From assembly GCA_024434115.1 (NCBI GenBank), contig QMIT01000004.1, forward strand, positions 279,073 to 343,072: a stretch of DNA of 64,000 bases, written 5' to 3'. This DNA is from Chloroflexota bacterium. GTDB taxonomy: Bacteria; Chloroflexota; Anaerolineae; Aggregatilineales; J027. The position numbers were made by a program, and so were the translations under genes. The notes below the pieces were generated by a model, which saw only the letters and a list, made by a program, of their open reading frames with translations, had not been told where the DNA came from and made no database searches. Shown piece after piece: positions 61,186-64,000 of the stretch (positions are counted from its first letter, which is position 1; the number at the start of each line of letters is the position of its first letter).

Positions 61186-62070
61186 ATGGGAACGCCACTC
61201 GTGTTTATTGGTATGCTGGTTTCAATCGGGTTAGTTGGCCTGCTCCTTTGGTGGCTTATCAACACGACGGAAGGCGTCTATTTAGGTCGCCGCGTGGTCA
61301 TTTGGCTCTATGATCGTTATGCCCATCGGTATGACCGCACCAAAGAATTTGAAACCGCCTATGAAACCGCCTATCTAGGTCGCCCCCTCCTGCAAGCCAT
61401 AGAAACCCCAAATGCCTTGATTTTAGATGTTGCGACAGGCACAGGCCGCCTACCCGTCACATTATTTCAACGTCCTGCCTTTACGGGCAAGATCGTTGCC
61501 GTTGATCTTAGCCGCCAAATGTTGGCCCGTGCCGCCGAAAAATTGCAATATGAACTTCATGCCAACCGTGCCTATCTCCTGCACTGCCCCGCCGACCACC
61601 TCCCTTTCCCCGACCACACTTTCGAGGCCGTCACCATCTTGGAAGCCCTTGAATTTATGCCCTCCCCTGATGCCGTCCTGCGTGAAATCCAACGGGTCAC
61701 CCGTCCCGGCGGTGTGGTCTTGATGTCCAATCGGCAGGGGCGTGAAGCCAAACTACTCCCCGGCAAAACCATGACCAACGAACGCTTTGAACACTATTTA
61801 ATCGAGATACTGGGTTTTGAATTGGTGGAGATTCAACGCTGGCAGGTCGGCTATGCGTTGGTATGGGCTTTTAAAACAGGCGATTCCCCACCCGCCACTG
61901 CCAAACCGCTGGGGGAAATTTGGCGCTGCCCCGCCTGTGAACAAACCGCGCTCACTCCACAGACCAATCAATGGGTCTGCGAAAATTGCGGACAAGTCAT
62001 CAAGGTTGGATTAGATGGGGTCATTGAGCTTTTTTCGGCAAAAGTGGACAGGCGGGCCATAAGAAATTAA
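61186..62070 (+). CDS. Class I SAM methyltransferase with N-terminal membrane helix and zinc ribbon
   Basis: A 294-residue protein. One hydrophobic helix near the start (LVFIGMLVSIGLVGLLLWWLI) is followed by a Rossmann methyltransferase domain with motif I ILDVATGTGRLPV, and by LLHCPADHLPFPDHTFEAVT and REIQRVTRPGGVVLMSNR. The C-terminus has a zinc ribbon (CPACEQ and CENCGQ). It resembles UbiE-like methyltransferases; the acceptor is unknown. The open frame extends upstream to 60802, but that part overlaps the HEAT gene on the other strand, so the ATG at 61186 is used. Confidence 0.85.
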   Translation: MGTPLVFIGMLVSIGLVGLLLWWLINTTEGVYLGRRVVIWLYDRYAHRYDRTKEFETAYETAYLGRPLLQAIETPNALILDVATGTGRLPVTLFQRPAFTGKIVAVDLSRQMLARAAEKLQYELHANRAYLLHCPADHLPFPDHTFEAVTILEALEFMPSPDAVLREIQRVTRPGGVVLMSNRQGREAKLLPGKTMTNERFEHYLIEILGFELVEIQRWQVGYALVWAFKTGDSPPATAKPLGEIWRCPACEQTALTPQTNQWVCENCGQVIKVGLDGVIELFSAKVDRRAIRN

Positions 62071-62111
62071 ACTCGTGACGTTCATTTTTATATCTCGATT
62101 GGAGCAACCCT

Positions 62112-62882
62112 ATGGCGACGGCCCTTCTCCGTTATTACACCAGCAGCGGCATTCAGCTTGGTATGATTCAAAATGGCATCGTCTATCGTGTCGAAGGCGA
62201 TCTACAGGGTAATTATCGCGCCGGAGCCGAAATCAGCGCACTGGATGATATCCAACTCGCCCCACCTATCCAGCCCAGTAAAATTGTATGTGTGGCTCGC
62301 AATTATGCCGCCCATGCTGCCGAACACGCCGTCGAAGTTCCCAAAACGCCGATGCTTTTTCTGAAACCGCCTAGCTCCCTGATTGCCTATGGTGAAAATA
62401 TCGAACTCCCCGCTGATATTGGTCGCGTAGATTTGGAAGCCGAACTCGCGGTGATTATCGGCAAGCGGGCCAAACGGGTCAAAAAAGAGGACGCCCTCGA
62501 TTATGTATTGGGCTATACCTGTGCCAACGACGTCTCAGCCCGTGTGCTGCAAAAAGCCGATGGTCAATGGGGGCGTGCCAAAGGATTTGATACGTTCTGC
62601 CCGCTTGGCCCATTTATCGTGACCGACATCGAAAACCCCGGCAATCTCGGTATCAAAGCGCGGCAAAACGGCGAGGAGATTATCAATTCCAACACCTCCT
62701 ATATGGTCTTTGATGTCGCCACCCTCATCGAATTCACCTCGCACGTCATGACCCTTGAACCCGGCGACGTGATTTTGACAGGCACTCCCGAAGGTGTGAC
62801 CGAGATTAAACCCGGTGATACCGTCGAAATCGAAATTGAGGGCGTCGGCAGTTTGAGTAATCCAGTGGTCGCGGTGGTATGA
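62112..62882 (+). CDS. Fumarylacetoacetate hydrolase-family protein
   Basis: A 256-residue FAH-fold protein. CVARNYAAHAAEH, FLKPPSSLIAY, DLEAELAVIIGKRAKRV and GYTCANDVSAR are the typical metal-binding and core motifs. Members hydrolyse or decarboxylate acylpyruvates and related aromatic-catabolism intermediates, using Mg or Mn. The substrate cannot be fixed; no aromatic pathway genes are in view. It overlaps the following Nudix gene (ATGA), so they are coupled. Confidence 0.9.
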   Translation: MATALLRYYTSSGIQLGMIQNGIVYRVEGDLQGNYRAGAEISALDDIQLAPPIQPSKIVCVARNYAAHAAEHAVEVPKTPMLFLKPPSSLIAYGENIELPADIGRVDLEAELAVIIGKRAKRVKKEDALDYVLGYTCANDVSARVLQKADGQWGRAKGFDTFCPLGPFIVTDIENPGNLGIKARQNGEEIINSNTSYMVFDVATLIEFTSHVMTLEPGDVILTGTPEGVTEIKPGDTVEIEIEGVGSLSNPVVAVV

Positions 62883-63313
62883 TTATTCGACGCAAGGCCT
62901 TCGCCTATATCACCCATCAAAATCGCCTATTGGTCTTTGAACACGCCGATTACCCCGACGCGGGGATTCAAGTTCCGGCGGGTTCGATTGAACCGGATGA
63001 GACTCCCGAACAGGGTGTCATGCGCGAGGCTTTTGAGGAAACCGGCTTAGAGGGGCTAAAAATTGAAGAATTTCTAGGCATGGTCGAATATCACTATAAC
63101 CGTGAGGAAATCGCCCACCGCTACTTTTTCCATCTGACTTGTGACCATGCGCCACCTGAAACATGGTCACATATGGAAATAAATCGCAGCGACGGCAACC
63201 CCGAACCACTGGAATTTTGCTTCTATTGGGCCACCCTGCCTGATGGCGTCCCACCACTGGTTGCTGACCATGATATTTTGGTAGGTGAACTTTGTCGGCG
63301 ACTCGGCCTTTAA
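62879..63313 (+). CDS. Nudix hydrolase
   Basis: A 144-residue Nudix protein. The Nudix box spans residues about 40-62: glycine-start GSIEPDETPEQG, then REAFEETGLEGL, with the metal-binding glutamates in place. It hydrolyses nucleoside diphosphates linked to other groups. The ATG overlaps the stop of the FAH-family gene. Substrate unknown; housecleaning is a common role. Confidence 0.9.
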   Translation: MIIRRKAFAYITHQNRLLVFEHADYPDAGIQVPAGSIEPDETPEQGVMREAFEETGLEGLKIEEFLGMVEYHYNREEIAHRYFFHLTCDHAPPETWSHMEINRSDGNPEPLEFCFYWATLPDGVPPLVADHDILVGELCRRLGL

Positions 63314-63319
63314 GATACG

Positions 63320-64000
63320 CTATTCAAAATCTTTAATTTCTATATTGCCGTCGGAGGTAGAAATGGCTAATTGCTTTCCATCTGGACTCCAGCTTACCGA
63401 AATCACATAAGAATCATAGGAGAAAACTTCAACTAACTCGTAGGTTGACATATCCCACACTCGAACCGAATTATCGCTATTATCTTCGTCAAGCCAATTA
63501 CCGTTGGCGCTGGCAAGTAAGTTTGACCCAGCGCTCCATGCAATGGCGTTAATGAGGCTGCCTTCTGTCGTCAAGATATGGTCTTCTTGGCCCGGCGCTA
63601 CATTATTCACATAGACAACGGCTTGGTTGAGGGATCGCGGCGTTACGAGAGTTACAGCCAATTGTTCTTCGTCAGGACTCCAAGCAACTGACTGTGGTGT
63701 GGTCCGCCAATTAACATAGTATGCTCCATTCCACACATTGCTATCAAACAACGCTTCAAAAGATTCGCCGTCATATAAAACGAAGTTGAAAACATTCACA
63801 ACCGCCAGCTTAGTACCATCAAAGTTCCAAGCCACCGCTCTTGACTGCTGGCCTGAAGTGTCCCACTGTATAGTTCTGAATTCATTCGCTTCCCAGTTCC
63901 AAATGCTAACTGAGCCGTCATGGGAAACAGCTATTTGGTCTCCTGCGGGACTCCAACTAATTGCCTCAATGTGGTCAAACGGGCCATCAATTCGACCAGC
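63320..64000 (-). CDS. WD40-repeat protein, C-terminal part (cut by window edge)
   Basis: The reverse strand stays open from 64000 down to the stop at 63320, so the 5' end lies outside the window. About 226 residues are seen, with WD40-type units (IEAISWSPAGDQIAVSHDGS, ending VSIWNWEANE; SVRVWDMSTYELVEVF; VISVSWSPDGKQLAISTSDG). GTG 63835 is an internal codon and not the true start. It could be part of a secreted or signalling propeller; the N-terminal region is unseen. The stop lies six bases from the end of the convergent Nudix gene. Confidence 0.85.
   Translation of the reverse strand, partial: AGRIDGPFDHIEAISWSPAGDQIAVSHDGSVSIWNWEANEFRTIQWDTSGQQSRAVAWNFDGTKLAVVNVFNFVLYDGESFEALFDSNVWNGAYYVNWRTTPQSVAWSPDEEQLAVTLVTPRSLNQAVVYVNNVAPGQEDHILTTEGSLINAIAWSAGSNLLASANGNWLDEDNSDNSVRVWDMSTYELVEVFSYDSYVISVSWSPDGKQLAISTSDGNIEIKDFE

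Overview
The window looks like chromosomal DNA of a Chloroflexota bacterium, probably class Anaerolineae. That is an inference from gene content: several sugar ABC importers with LacI regulators, large secreted glycoside hydrolases, many WD40 and HEAT-repeat proteins, TIR/NACHT-type signalling proteins and GT-C-type membrane glycosyltransferases, at a base composition that looks close to half G+C by eye. I see no tRNA, rRNA, insertion sequence, prophage or CRISPR array.

Region 1 (1-12922) is a beta-glucan utilisation locus, possibly for beta-1,2-glucan. A leftward operon encodes a sugar-binding protein, two permeases, a membrane-anchored TPR-like protein and the start of a GH94 phosphorylase. 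A LacI regulator sits in the middle. A rightward group encodes a secreted GH144-like glucanase with four tandem beta-sandwich modules, a GH1 beta-glucosidase and a second GH144-like enzyme without a signal peptide. Palindromic LacI-type operators lie upstream of both arms, one overlapping a near-consensus promoter.

Region 2 (13015-22564) is a type I galactan locus in one direction: LacI regulator, GH53 galactanase without signal peptide, binding protein, MalF- and MalG-like permeases, GH42 beta-galactosidase and a secreted GH53 galactanase. It resembles Bacillus gan operons. In both sugar operons an intergenic hairpin separates the binding-protein gene from the first permease gene.

Region 3 (22642-46010) is mixed: a TIR-NACHT-multi-transmembrane protein, a Zn/Cd-type P1B-ATPase, a GT1-type glycosyltransferase, a GNAT protein, a PAS histidine kinase, an SH3b protein, an MFS transporter, a Dus-MOSC pair, small unknown genes, MiaB, a DUF4062-WD40 membrane pair, a UPF0316-like protein, a GT-C membrane enzyme and an ABC-2-like membrane protein.

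Region 4 (46289-64000) holds an orphan response regulator, a 990-residue WD40-GTPase-zinc-ribbon-TIR protein, a HEAT protein, UvrA behind a LexA-like box, phosphofructokinase with a secreted propeller protein, a three-gene HicB-containing cassette, MreB, another HEAT protein, a methyltransferase, an FAH-Nudix pair and a truncated WD40 gene at the right edge. The most unusual content is the set of three TIR/DUF4062 proteins joined to WD40, NACHT, GTPase or membrane modules. They look like immune-type or signalling switches, but no function is proven.
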